Shown: positions 52,739 through 62,050, counted from the stretch's first letter. The stretch: 64,000 nucleotides of DNA from Natronorubrum halophilum (GCF_003670115.1 NZ_QQTY01000004.1:372001-436000); one strand, 5' to 3'. A program made the numbers and translations. The notes: a model not told the origin generated them from the letters alone.

Positions 52739-53383
52739 TCAGGAGACGAAGACCCGGTCGCGGTGATACGCTTCGGCGTACTCGACGAAGTTTCGAAGGA
52801 TTCGGAGACCGATCGGCCCGCTCTTTTCGGGATGGAACTGCGTTCCCATCACGTTTCCAGCCTCGTTCGTGGCAACGGCAGCGAAGTCGAACCCGTACGC
52901 ACAGGACGCGACGGTGTGGGCGTCGACGGCCGACCCGTAGGAGTGAACGAAATACACGTACTCCCCGTCGTCGACGCCCGCGACGATCGGGTGGTCCCGT
53001 TCGATCGCGAGCTGGTTCCAACCCATGTGTGGCACTTTGACCTCGGTGCTCGGGAGACGCTCGACTCGTCCCGAAATGAGATCGAGCCCCGCGATCGTCT
53101 CGCCATCCGGGACGCCCTCGGTGCTCTCGGTGAACATGAGTTGAAACCCCACACAGATTCCGAGAACGGGCGTATCCTCGGCCGCCTCGACGAGAACGTC
53201 GTGAAACGGTCTGGAGTTGCGAACGCACTCTCCGAACGCGCCCACGCCGGGAAGAACGAGCGCCTCGGCGGCGGCGATCTGCGCTGGATCGTCAGAGACC
53301 TCGACCGTCGCGTCGGCCTGTTCGAGTCCGCGCCGAAGACTCCGGAGATTTCCGACCCCGTAGTCGATGATCGTTACCTTCAC
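52739..53383 (-). CDS. hisH: Imidazole glycerol phosphate synthase, glutaminase subunit
   Basis: Provides ammonia from glutamine to HisF. 214 residues from the GTG at 53383 (MKVTIIDYGVGNLRSL). Class I glutamine amidotransferase triad: Cys in VLGICVGFQLMF, His and Glu in GTQFHPEKSG. hisF is not in the window. An in-frame ATG at 53407 adds eight residues that do not fit the family. Confidence 0.95.
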   Translation of the reverse strand: MKVTIIDYGVGNLRSLRRGLEQADATVEVSDDPAQIAAAEALVLPGVGAFGECVRNSRPFHDVLVEAAEDTPVLGICVGFQLMFTESTEGVPDGETIAGLDLISGRVERLPSTEVKVPHMGWNQLAIERDHPIVAGVDDGEYVYFVHSYGSAVDAHTVASCAYGFDFAAVATNEAGNVMGTQFHPEKSGPIGLRILRNFVEYAEAYHRDRVFVS

Positions 53384-53497
53384 GACTGGAGTTCGAAGCC
53401 GATTCACAAATGGTTACTCCTCCGCACCGGCCTCGTACCGAACGGGTTGCAATCTGCGGCCGTCCGTCGAGCACCGATGCTGAGCGGAGAGAACGGA

Positions 53498-53728
53498 CTA
53501 GCTGTATAGAAACCGCTCGTACAACGGCACCAGCACCGTCCAGAACACGACGAACACCGCACCGGTTCCGATCAGCGCGAGCCACGGCTCCCCGCGACCG
53601 ACCGGCGGCCCGCTCGAGAGGAGCGCGAGGGTTCCCACGAACAGCAGGAAACAGACGAAGACGCTTCCGAGCTCGAGAGCCGTGGCGACGGGATGAGCTC
53701 GAAACTGGGCGGCGAGGCCGGCGATCAT
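53498..53728 (-). CDS. Small two-helix membrane protein
   Basis: 76 residues. An N-terminal amphipathic part (AAQFRAHPVATALE) is followed by two helices, LGSVFVCFLLFVGTLALLSS and WLALIGTGAVFVVFWTVLVP, ending YERFLYS. Compact and well-conserved looking in haloarchaea, with no known role. Confidence 0.7.
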   Translation of the reverse strand: MIAGLAAQFRAHPVATALELGSVFVCFLLFVGTLALLSSGPPVGRGEPWLALIGTGAVFVVFWTVLVPLYERFLYS

Positions 53729-53808
53729 ATCCGAGGGTCACGCGCGAGTGGTAAAAGCGTCACGGCGGCTCGGCTGCCGGCGGAGCGAGTCGGCTGACGG
53801 TCGCGCGC

Positions 53809-54228
53809 TCACGTCCGCGATTCGATATCAGCGGCGATATCGTCGAGTTCGTCGTCCGCGAGGTCAGGCCGCTCGCCGGCGATAGCGTGGATGGGGCCGC
53901 CGCCGTCGCCTTCGAAGCGAGGAACGATGTGGCAGTGGACGTGGGGGACTTCCTGGCCGGCGTCCTCGCCGTTGTTGAACGCGACGGTCGTCGCGTCGGC
54001 GTCGACGCTCTCCTCGACGGCGGGGATCAGCCGGTGAATCGTCGCGTAAAGATCGGTAGCCGCGTCGTCGGGAACGTCGTTTAACCGCTCGTACTCGTCT
54101 TTCGGGATGACCAGCGTGTGACCGGGAGCCAGCGGGTTGGCGTCGAGGAACGCCAGCGTCGTCTCGTCTTCGTACACGATTCGTGCGGGGATCTCTCCCG
54201 CGGCGATCTGGCTGAAGATGGTGCTCAT
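53809..54228 (-). CDS. HIT-family nucleotide-binding hydrolase
   Basis: 139 residues from ATG 54228 (MSTIFSQIAAGEIPARIVYE). The histidine triad is HVHCHIVPRF and the upstream helix LAPGHTLVIPKDEYERL is typical of HINT/HIT hydrolases acting on AMP-linked substrates. TCTTACAG at about -25 supports the start; a longer upstream frame has no family match. Confidence 0.93.
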   Translation of the reverse strand: MSTIFSQIAAGEIPARIVYEDETTLAFLDANPLAPGHTLVIPKDEYERLNDVPDDAATDLYATIHRLIPAVEESVDADATTVAFNNGEDAGQEVPHVHCHIVPRFEGDGGGPIHAIAGERPDLADDELDDIAADIESRT

Positions 54229-54809
54229 ACCCGTGTCTGTGTCGGCCCACTGTAAGAAGTTTACCCGCGTGAACGAAAGAGTACCAGAATCGAACGGTTC
54301 CGATCGAGGAACGGCAGGTCCGGCGCGCAAAAACTGGGTTGAACTCTCAGTAACTCCGATAATTCGTCGAAAAGTGAATGCGACGATCGGTGGCGTTCAA
54401 TACTCGCGTCCGTCTCGAGTCGAGTGCCCACCGAGGGCAGTTGTGTCGTACCGGCACCGAAACCATCACGTACCCACCTACCACCACCGCGGTCGATTTT
54501 TTGCCGACGGCCGGCTGAAACCGGCGGCGAGCGACGAACGCACTCGAGCGCTGTTACGCGCCATCGGCGACTCCACGGGATGGCACCGGGCCGTCTCTGA
54601 TAGACAGCGCCGATCAGAGACGGTTACAGGAAACTCGTCGTCGAATCGGTCCGCCGGGTTTCGTTCTTTGTAACACTCTTCGCCGCCGGCACGCTGATCC
54701 TCTGAACGTCTCGAGAAGGGGTTTTCGGCACGGTGTCGATTCACACTGATCGTCACGACGCCGATTCACACTGATCACGTTCCACGGGCGAGGCGGGGAG
54801 AGCAGCGAA
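54229..54809. other. Intergenic region between HIT and UDG genes
   Basis: About 580 bases. No gene I can support. It contains a 15-base direct repeat CGATTCACACTGATC at 54737-54751 and 54762-54776 (25-base period). Confidence 0.55.
54737..54776. repeat. 15-base direct repeat pair
   Basis: CGATTCACACTGATC twice with a 10-base spacer, just downstream of the UDG stop. Confidence 0.6.
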
Positions 54810-55511
54810 CTATGCCGCCTCTGATACCAGTTCGTCCAGGGTCTCGCCGATCGCCTCCCGATACGTCGCCGGCTCGTAGCCGAGTCGGCCGATCCAGACG
54901 TCCTGATACGACGGATGCAGGATCGGAACGAGCCAGACGTCGAGGCGTTCACACCACAGCGGCTCGAGGGCGGCCTCGATGAATCCATCGATTTCGCGGT
55001 CTTCGGCGGCGAGAATCGTCTTCGTCGCGTGTTTTCCGGTCGCGAGAACGACGGTCGGTTCGATCGTCTCGAGTTCGGTTCGCAGGTGGGTTCGACAGTT
55101 CGCCCGCTCGTCGTCGGTCGGTTCGCGATTCGTCGTCGGATCCTCGGGATCGGCGGGGAAGCACTTCACCGCGTTCGTGTAGTACGCCTCGGTTCCGTAG
55201 CCGACCCGCTCGAGCAGTCGCCGAATGCGCCGTCCGGAGTGTCTCGAGGTGTAGGCCTTGCCGGTCCAGTTGCCGCCCCGCCAACGGTCGGCGTCCGGAA
55301 CGCCGGCCCCGGGTGCCTCGCCGACGACGACGATCGTCGCGTCGAGCGGACCGGTTCCCCAGGAGATGCACTCGCGGCGTTCGGTGAGCGCCGGACAGCG
55401 CTCGCAGCCCGATTCGACGACGTTCCGTGTGGTCGGGAAGTCGGGGTCGCTCGTGGACGTCCCGCCGCCGTCAGCGGCGTTCGACTCGTGATCGTGGGGA
55501 GACGGAGACAC
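54810..55511 (-). CDS. Uracil-DNA glycosylase superfamily protein (4Fe-4S type)
   Basis: 233 residues. Four Cys match an iron-sulfur UDG: ESGCERCPAL plus AVKCFPADPE and ERANCRTHL. Motif A is GEAPGAGVPDAD; motif B is HPSYQDVW. It removes uracil from DNA in base-excision repair. Closest to family 4 enzymes; the motif A tail (GVPD instead of the usual two-acid ED) and HPSYQ are variants. The N-terminal 30 residues are polar and probably disordered. Confidence 0.87.
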   Translation of the reverse strand: MSPSPHDHESNAADGGGTSTSDPDFPTTRNVVESGCERCPALTERRECISWGTGPLDATIVVVGEAPGAGVPDADRWRGGNWTGKAYTSRHSGRRIRRLLERVGYGTEAYYTNAVKCFPADPEDPTTNREPTDDERANCRTHLRTELETIEPTVVLATGKHATKTILAAEDREIDGFIEAALEPLWCERLDVWLVPILHPSYQDVWIGRLGYEPATYREAIGETLDELVSEAA

Positions 55512-55604
55512 ACCGGAATAGTGGTGTCCGTGAAAGGTAGGCTTCTCGGATACGAGTCCCGCCGAGGGATAGATTTACCTTCGCCGAGTGGTTCCCCAGT
55601 GATA

Positions 55605-55847
55605 ATGGGATCGGCTACCCCGGAAATACTCACAGAATTGCTTCCGCTGCTCGCCTATACGATCGTGGCTAGCGTCCTCACGGCGGGCGGCGTCGCTGCC
55701 GAATACGCGAGCTTCCAGCACCTCGGCTCCGGTGAAGCGATGGTCGGCGTCTGGCTCGCCGCGATCGGCTGTGTCATGCTCTATGCGGGCGTGTACGGCC
55801 TCGGATACCAGAAAGTGATCGCTCGAGTACTCGGAGTCGCTCAGTAA
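55605..55847 (+). CDS. Small two-helix membrane protein
   Basis: 80 residues from ATG 55605. Helices LPLLAYTIVASVLTAGGVAA and MVGVWLAAIGCVMLYAGVYG; ends YQKVIARVLGVAQ. A TTTACC element at about -30 (55573-55579) supports the start. Unknown function. Confidence 0.7.
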   Translation: MGSATPEILTELLPLLAYTIVASVLTAGGVAAEYASFQHLGSGEAMVGVWLAAIGCVMLYAGVYGLGYQKVIARVLGVAQ

Positions 55848-55979
55848 CGACGAATCCGAACGGCAGCCAGTCGCTTATCCGATAGCTAACAACCGATCGA
55901 GCGGAGGCTGTCTCGGTTGGCATTCGATGGCACTATCGGATCGGAGGAGCCGCGGCGACGCTTACAGGACCGATTCCCC

Positions 55980-55986
55980 TTTAATC
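55980..55986 (+). promoter_or_regulatory. TATA-like element of ileS
   Basis: TTTAATC about 22-28 bases before the ATG at 56008. Confidence 0.4.
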
Positions 55987-56007
55987 ACGGAGTGAGTGTG
56001 CTCTCAT

Positions 56008-59000
56008 ATGAGCAGGTTCGCCGAGGTCGACGACCAGTACGACCCCGCAGAACTCGAGCAGCGGGTGTTCGACTACTGGGACGACGTCGATGCCTACGAG
56101 CAGACGGTCGAGCACCGCGAGGACGGTGAATCGTACTTCTTCGTCGACGGCCCACCGTACACGTCGGGATCGGCGCACATGGGAACCACCTGGAACAAGT
56201 CCCTCAAGGACGTCTACCTGCGCTTCCTGCGGATGCAGGGGTACGACGTCACCGATCGACCGGGCTACGACATGCACGGGCTTCCGATCGAGACCCGCGT
56301 CGAGGAACGCCTCGGCTTCGAGAACAAGAAGGACATCGAGGAGTTCGGCGAGGAGAACTTCATCCAGGAGTGCAAGGACTACGCTGACGAGCAACTCGAG
56401 GGACTCCAGGACGACTTCAAGTCCTTCGGCGTCTGGATGGACTGGGACGACCCCTACCGGACGGTCAGTCCCGAGTACATGGAGGCCGCCTGGTGGGGCT
56501 TCTCGAAGGCCGCCGATCGCGGCCTCGTCGAGAAGGGGCACCGATCGATCTCCCAGTGTCCGCGGTGTGAGACCGCCATCGCGAACAACGAAGTCGAGTA
56601 CGAGGACGTCGAGGATCCGTCGATCTACGTCAAGTTCGATCTCGTCGATCGCGAAGGCTCGGTCGTCATCTGGACGACGACGCCCTGGACCATCCCCGCA
56701 AACACGTTCACGGCCGTCGATCCCGAGGGCGACTACGTCGGGGTTCGCGCGGAGAAGGACGGGGAGGAGGAACTGCTGTACCTCGCCGAGGCGAAACACG
56801 AGGAAGTCCTCAAGGAAGGTCGCTACGAGGAGTACGAGGTCGTCGAAGAGCTCACCGGCGAGGAACTGATCGGCTGGTCGTACGAACACCCGCTCGCCGA
56901 GGAGGTCCCGAACCGCGTCGACGCCGAAGGCGTCTTCGAGGTCTACGCCGCCGACTACGTCGACACCCACGGCGACGGCACTGGGCTCGTCCACTCCGCA
57001 CCCGGCCACGGTGAGGTCGACTTCGAGCGCGGTCGCGAACTCGGCTTCCCCATCTTCTGTCCCGTCGGCGGCGACGGCGTCTACACCGCGGAGGCCGGCA
57101 AGTACGAGGGCCAGTTCGTCAAGGAGGCCGATCCGGAGATCACGGCCGATCTCGAGGACAACGGCGCGCTCCTCGCGTCGGGCACCGTCCACCACAGTTA
57201 CGGCCACTGTTGGCGGTGTGATACGGGCATCCTCCAGATCGTCACCGACCAGTGGTTCATCACGATCACGGACGTCAAAGACGAGTTGCTCGACAACATC
57301 GAGGACAGCGAGTGGCACCCCGAGTGGGCCCGGGATAATCGCTTCCGGGACTTCGTCGAGGAGGCACCCGACTGGAACGTCTCGCGACAGCGTTACTGGG
57401 GCATTCCGCTGCCGGTCTGGACTCCGGAAGATCGGGACGACGACGAGGATCGAATCGTCATCAGCGACCGCGAGGAACTCGCCGAGCGCGTCGATCAGGA
57501 TATCGATCCCGAGGACGTCGACCTCCACAAGGACACCGTCGACGATCTGACGATCACCGACGGGGACACCACCTACACCCGCGTCCCCGACGTGTTCGAC
57601 GTCTGGCTCGACTCCTCCGTCGCGTCGTGGGGCACCCTCGACTTCCCCTCGGACGACAGCCGCTTCGACGAACTCTGGCCCGCGGACTTCATCCTCGAGG
57701 CCCACGACCAGACGCGGGGTTGGTTCTGGTCTCAGCTGGGAATGGGCACCGCCGCGATGGGCGAGAGCCCGTATCAGGAGGTCCTGATGCACGGCCACGC
57801 GCTGATGCCCGACGGTCGCGCGATGAGCAAGTCCAAGGACATCCTGATCGACCCCCACGAGGCCATCGACCGCCACGGCCGAGACGTCATGCGCATGTTC
57901 CTGCTGTCGAACAACCCGCAGGGCGACGACATGCGCTTTTCCTGGGACGGCATGCAGACGATGGAGAACCACCTCCGGACGCTGTGGAACGTCTTCCGGT
58001 TCCCGTTGCCGTACATGCGCTTGGACGGGTTCGAGCCGGGCGTTGCGACTCCGTCGCAACGAGACGAAGGCGGCGAAGCCGCCGAAGCGACGACGCTGGA
58101 CGAGGTCGACGAGGACCTCGAACTGATCGACGAGTGGGTGCTCGCCCGCCTGCAGTCCACGAAGGACGAGATGACCGAGCATTTCGAGGAGTTCCGTCAG
58201 GACCGCGCGCTCGAGGCGCTCATCGAGTTCGTCGTCGAGGACGTCTCGCGGTTCTACGTGCAGGCGGTCCGCGAACGCATGTGGGCCGAGGAGGACAGCG
58301 GCTCGAAGCGAGCCGCCTACGCGACGATCTATCGCGTGCTCCGGGAGAGCGTCGCCCTGCTCGCGCCGTACGCACCCTTCATCAGCGAGGAGATCTACGG
58401 GACGCTGACCGACGACGACGGGTTCGACACCGTCCACATGGAGGACTGGCCCGAAGTCGACGACTACTGGCAGGACGAGCAACTCGAGGGGGACGTCGCC
58501 ATCCTCCGTGCGATCGAGGAAGCCGGCGCGAACGCGCGCCAGCAGGCCGGCCGCAAACTGCGCTGGCCCGTTCCGCGCGTCGTCGTCGCCGCCGACGACC
58601 AGCGCGTGGTCGAGGCCGTCGAGCGTCACACGACGCTGCTCGAGGATCGACTCAACGCCCGCAGTATCGAACTCGTCTCGCCGGACGACCGGTGGGGCGA
58701 ACTCGCGTACAGCGCCGAAGCGGACATGAGCGAACTCGGCCCGGCCTTCGGCGACCGCGCCGGACGGGTCATGAACGCGCTCAACGAGGCCCGAATCGAG
58801 GAGCCGAGCCTCGAGGCGATCGAGTCGGCCGTCGCGGACGTGCTCGAAGCGGGCGAAGAGATCACCGAGGAGATGGTCTCGTTCGTCACCCAGACGCCCG
58901 ACGGCGTCGCGGGGACCGCCTTCGGTCTGAACGGCGACGACCGCGGCGTCGCCTACGTCGACGCCTCGCTGACCGACGACATCGAGAGCGAGGGCTACGC

Positions 59001-59265
59001 TCGCGAGGTCATCCGGCGGGTACAGGAGATGCGAAAGGACCTCGAACTCGACGTCGAGGAGCGGATCGCGCTGGATCTCTCGATCGACGACGACCGCGTC
59101 GCCTCGCTGGTCGAGGAACGGATGGATCTCATCCGCGAGGAGGTCCGTGCGGACGAGATCGGTGCCCTCGAGGTCGACAACGGCAACCGAAAGGAGTGGG
59201 AGGTCGAAGGCGTGACGATGGAGATCGCGATCGAGCCGTTGGCGGCCGCTGAAGCATCAGACTGA
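56008..59265 (+). CDS. ileS: Isoleucyl-tRNA synthetase
   Basis: 1085-residue class I synthetase, charging tRNA-Ile. HIGH-type motif HMGT at residues 57-60; editing domain (CP1) about residues 190-400 with WTTTPWTIPANTFTA; KMSKS-type loop MSKSKD at residues 606-611; C-terminal anticodon-binding region and archaeal tail. The ATG at 56008 with its TATA element is preferred over 55996. The final codons EIAIEPLAAAEASD are repeated as a DNA copy 160 bases downstream. Confidence 0.97.
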   Translation: MSRFAEVDDQYDPAELEQRVFDYWDDVDAYEQTVEHREDGESYFFVDGPPYTSGSAHMGTTWNKSLKDVYLRFLRMQGYDVTDRPGYDMHGLPIETRVEERLGFENKKDIEEFGEENFIQECKDYADEQLEGLQDDFKSFGVWMDWDDPYRTVSPEYMEAAWWGFSKAADRGLVEKGHRSISQCPRCETAIANNEVEYEDVEDPSIYVKFDLVDREGSVVIWTTTPWTIPANTFTAVDPEGDYVGVRAEKDGEEELLYLAEAKHEEVLKEGRYEEYEVVEELTGEELIGWSYEHPLAEEVPNRVDAEGVFEVYAADYVDTHGDGTGLVHSAPGHGEVDFERGRELGFPIFCPVGGDGVYTAEAGKYEGQFVKEADPEITADLEDNGALLASGTVHHSYGHCWRCDTGILQIVTDQWFITITDVKDELLDNIEDSEWHPEWARDNRFRDFVEEAPDWNVSRQRYWGIPLPVWTPEDRDDDEDRIVISDREELAERVDQDIDPEDVDLHKDTVDDLTITDGDTTYTRVPDVFDVWLDSSVASWGTLDFPSDDSRFDELWPADFILEAHDQTRGWFWSQLGMGTAAMGESPYQEVLMHGHALMPDGRAMSKSKDILIDPHEAIDRHGRDVMRMFLLSNNPQGDDMRFSWDGMQTMENHLRTLWNVFRFPLPYMRLDGFEPGVATPSQRDEGGEAAEATTLDEVDEDLELIDEWVLARLQSTKDEMTEHFEEFRQDRALEALIEFVVEDVSRFYVQAVRERMWAEEDSGSKRAAYATIYRVLRESVALLAPYAPFISEEIYGTLTDDDGFDTVHMEDWPEVDDYWQDEQLEGDVAILRAIEEAGANARQQAGRKLRWPVPRVVVAADDQRVVEAVERHTTLLEDRLNARSIELVSPDDRWGELAYSAEADMSELGPAFGDRAGRVMNALNEARIEEPSLEAIESAVADVLEAGEEITEEMVSFVTQTPDGVAGTAFGLNGDDRGVAYVDASLTDDIESEGYAREVIRRVQEMRKDLELDVEERIALDLSIDDDRVASLVEERMDLIREEVRADEIGALEVDNGNRKEWEVEGVTMEIAIEPLAAAEASD

Positions 59266-59308
59266 CACCGTAACTCCCAGAGCGGGAGGCGAAGCCGACC
59301 GCGCTGGT

Positions 59309-59332
59309 CTTTTTTGGTCCAGGTTTTTCGAG
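59309..59332 (-). repeat. Dispersed intergenic motif, copy 2
   Basis: Reverse complement of CTTTTTTGGTCCAGGTTTTT and following; matches 31352-31374. The T-runs may also end the ileS transcript. Confidence 0.5.
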
Positions 59333-59383
59333 GAGTGGTGAGGGAGTGAAGCGAGCGAACCCGACGAGAAAAAGGTGGATGCC

Positions 59384-59426
59384 GAGATCGCGATCGAGCC
59401 GTTGGCGGCCGCTGAGGCGTCGGACT
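59384..59426 (+). repeat. Duplicate of the ileS 3' coding end
   Basis: Matches 59223-59265 almost base for base: both read EIAIEPLAAAEASD when translated, with three silent differences near the end. In the second copy the stop is replaced and a TGA follows four codons later. Confidence 0.8.
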
Positions 59427-59635
59427 CCAGTAGTTGACGGTACAAATTCGGTACTCAGAACCGATGTCCGAAACGCGGCCGCGACGGTGCGTACGCGTGC
59501 GTACCGAAGCGCAATACTCGAGGGCGATCGTAGTCGGTGCTCGAGGGCGGTTGTAGTGACAACAAGCGTCCTGCTACCGTGGCGACGGGGAATCGCCGCG
59601 TCCTCCCCAGCCGATTCGCTCACTCCGTTCTGCTC

Positions 59636-59799
59636 ACGGGCGCTTCGCGCCCGTTCGCATGATATGCGGGACCGTCGGTCCCGCGCTGTTCGCTCATCCA
59701 CAGGAAGACGTTTCGCGTCTTCCAAGCCGTCACTCGCTACCGCTCGCGACGACCTCGCACGGGTCTATCGGTCAGCCTCGCTATCGCTCGGCTGACCGA
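59636..59799. repeat. Row of four strong hairpins
   Basis: Perfect stems: ACGGGCG/CGCCCGT (59636-59654), GCGGGACC/GGTCCCGC (59666-59684), GGAAGACG/CGTCTTCC (59703-59723), and TCGGTCAGCC/GGCTGACCGA (59768-59799, 12-base loop). Loops are short and contain TTCG in two cases. Confidence 0.75.
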
Positions 59800-59926
59800 C
59801 AGCGCGCGCCACCGCCCGGCGATTCCGCGAGACGGTGGTCCTCGAGGTCGTCGAGGGAACGGTCCGATCTGACGGACAGTATCGGTGCCACAAAAGTCAT
59901 GCCCGTTGATTCACCAAAGAGAGGTA

Positions 59927-62041
59927 GTGAGCTTCCGGATCTCCGTTCTGGTCGTGGTGCTGTTGGTATCCGGTGCCGTTCCGGCCGGTGTCGCAGGTGG
60001 TGTCGACGCTTCGGCCGCGACCGGTCCCGATCTCGGCGGTGGCGAACCGTCAGTCACGACCGACGTACACGGCGATTCGAGCGCGACCATGGCCGATGCG
60101 GATGAAATCCTCCACCGGACGACCGAACTCCGCCACCTGCCCGACCGACCGGGCGAGTTCGAAGCCGAGATGACGTTCGAGGTCCCGGAGTCTGTGAGCA
60201 GGCTCGAGATCACCCTCGAGTCCGAGGCCGACGTGCGCTCCGTCGAGGGGTTCGAGGCGAACGGAGACGGAACGTACCGGTGGACCGAGGGGACCGACGA
60301 GCCGACGGTCCGGTTTACGATGCCGGCCGATCGGACGGGACCCGTCGGCTACCAGCACGACGGGGACGGCTACACGTTCGTCGATACCGGTGACTGGGGC
60401 GTCGTGCAGGTTCCCGGCGTCGGTCTCTCTTACCGAACGCCCGGATCGGTCACCCTGGGTATCGAGGAGACGGTCAGCGTAGCTGGTCCCGGTGCGGCCG
60501 GCACCGACGTGGCCTTTTTCGGCCGGGTGACCGAACACGAACGGACCGTCGACGGCGAGACCATCAGGCTGGTCGTCCCCGACGCCGCCGACCTGCGAGA
60601 ACGGCCGGACGACATCCTCGAGAGCCTCGCGACCGCGAGCGGGCAGCTCGAGGTCGGCTCGAGCGACACCGAGGTGTTCGTCGTCGCCGTTCCGACCGAC
60701 GTCGACTGGGGGCCGCGGGGCGTCCAGTACGGGCAGTCGGACGCGTGGGTCGTCGCCGACGCCCCTCTGGAGGAGGCGAGCAACGTCTGGCTCCACGAGT
60801 ACGTCCACGTCAGGCAAGGGTTCGCCAATCCGAACGTCGGCACGACGACCGAGGTCGAGTGGCTCGTCGAGGCACAGGCCGACTACTACGCCGGGTTACT
60901 CGCCTACGAGCAGGGATTGATCCGCTTCAGCGAGTTCAGCCAACATCTAGAGCGTGGCGAGCGATCGCCCTACGCGGACGGCACGCTCGCGGACCCACGA
61001 AGCTGGGAGGACGAACGCACCGACTACGTGAAGGGCGCGCTGGTCGCCGGCGAACTGGACCGCCGGCTGCGGCTGGCGAGCGACGGCGATCGGACCCTCG
61101 CCGACGTGTTCCGGCAGCTGAACGCCCAACACGAGCGGGTGAGCGAGACCGACCTCCTGACGGCGCTCGAGGAGGCAGGTGGCGAGGCGGTGCGAGACGC
61201 CGCCGAGCGGTACACGCGAACCCCGGAAACCCCCGACGCGTGGAACCGCTTCGAACACGGGGCCGCCTTCGAGCTGTCGCGGGCGACCATCGCGTACGAA
61301 CTCGGGTCGGCACCGATCGAGGTCGCGGACCGGCCCTGGGAGCGCTGGGACCGCGACGAACTGGACGGTGTCGGGGCTGGGAGCACGGCCGGTGACACGC
61401 GGACCGACCGAGGCGTGATGGCGGTGCCGGCCGGCGAAACCGTCGCCGTTCCGGTCGCGATCGATAACGTCGACGACCGGGCCGGAACCGCCGACGCGAC
61501 GCTGCAGGTCGACGGCGGTATCGTCGACTACGAACGGCTGCGCCTCGAGGCCGGCGACGGCGCGACCGAGACGCTCTCGTGGACGCCGACGGAACCCGGC
61601 GTCTACGACGTCAGCATCGGTTCGGATCGACTGACGGTGTTCGTTCGATCGACCTCGAGCCTGACCGTGACCGAGCTACGGGTCGAACCGGACGGCGTCG
61701 ATCCCGGCGAGTCGGTGACGGCGACCGCGACGGTGACGAACGACGGCACCTACCCCGCCGCCGGCCGCCTCGAGTTCCGGACTGCGGCGGAAACGGCTGC
61801 CGGACCGCCGATCGCGCTCGCTCCCGGCGAGGACGGGACGGTCGAGGCGAGGCTCGCGTTCGACGACGAGGGGCGCTACGAACTCACCGCCGGCGGTCAG
61901 TCGGTCACGGTCACCGTCGGGGGCCTCCTCGGAACCGTCGAGTCGATGCCCGGATTCGGCGTCGGGATCGTCGCGGCGGGACTGGTGCTCGCGACAGTGG
62001 TGCTCGGTCGGCGTCGCTGGCGCGAGCCGCCGGGACGGTAG
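59927..62041 (+). CDS. Secreted, membrane-anchored HExxH metalloprotease
   Basis: 704 residues from the GTG at 59927, which begins a Sec-type signal MSFRISVLVVVLLVSGAVPA. Zinc site: His290-Glu-x-x-His294 (LHEYVHVRQG) and Glu315 (VEAQADYYAG), the HExxH + 20-odd + E arrangement of gluzincins. The region before it (residues ~60-230) is strand-rich. The C-terminal ~200 residues hold two Ig-like beta domains (AVPVAIDNVDDRAGTADATL; TVTNDGTYPAAGRLEF, CARDB-like), followed by a membrane helix GFGVGIVAAGLVLATVVLG and an Arg-rich stop-transfer. So it is anchored outside the cell. The substrate is unknown. Confidence 0.82.
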   Translation: MSFRISVLVVVLLVSGAVPAGVAGGVDASAATGPDLGGGEPSVTTDVHGDSSATMADADEILHRTTELRHLPDRPGEFEAEMTFEVPESVSRLEITLESEADVRSVEGFEANGDGTYRWTEGTDEPTVRFTMPADRTGPVGYQHDGDGYTFVDTGDWGVVQVPGVGLSYRTPGSVTLGIEETVSVAGPGAAGTDVAFFGRVTEHERTVDGETIRLVVPDAADLRERPDDILESLATASGQLEVGSSDTEVFVVAVPTDVDWGPRGVQYGQSDAWVVADAPLEEASNVWLHEYVHVRQGFANPNVGTTTEVEWLVEAQADYYAGLLAYEQGLIRFSEFSQHLERGERSPYADGTLADPRSWEDERTDYVKGALVAGELDRRLRLASDGDRTLADVFRQLNAQHERVSETDLLTALEEAGGEAVRDAAERYTRTPETPDAWNRFEHGAAFELSRATIAYELGSAPIEVADRPWERWDRDELDGVGAGSTAGDTRTDRGVMAVPAGETVAVPVAIDNVDDRAGTADATLQVDGGIVDYERLRLEAGDGATETLSWTPTEPGVYDVSIGSDRLTVFVRSTSSLTVTELRVEPDGVDPGESVTATATVTNDGTYPAAGRLEFRTAAETAAGPPIALAPGEDGTVEARLAFDDEGRYELTAGGQSVTVTVGGLLGTVESMPGFGVGIVAAGLVLATVVLGRRRWREPPGR

Positions 62042-62050
62042 CGACGACGC

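Larger units (their letters stand above)
59266..59926. other. Intergenic island downstream of ileS
   Basis: Contains a T-run and the dispersed motif (59309-59332), a duplicate of the ileS 3' end (59384-59426), and four GC-rich hairpins (59636-59799). Frames through it show no recognisable protein. Confidence 0.6.

Noticed and set aside
54300-54800. Open frames of 75-180 codons in the HIT/UDG gap
   Set aside because: None has a promoter, family motif or plausible composition in any frame.
55981-58629. Minus-strand open frame of about 880 codons inside ileS
   Set aside because: Antisense mirror of IleRS, hydrophobic because acidic codons read backwards become Val/Leu.
59636-59799. Hairpin row as a CRISPR array
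   Set aside because: Stems differ from one another and there are no identical repeats or equal spacers.
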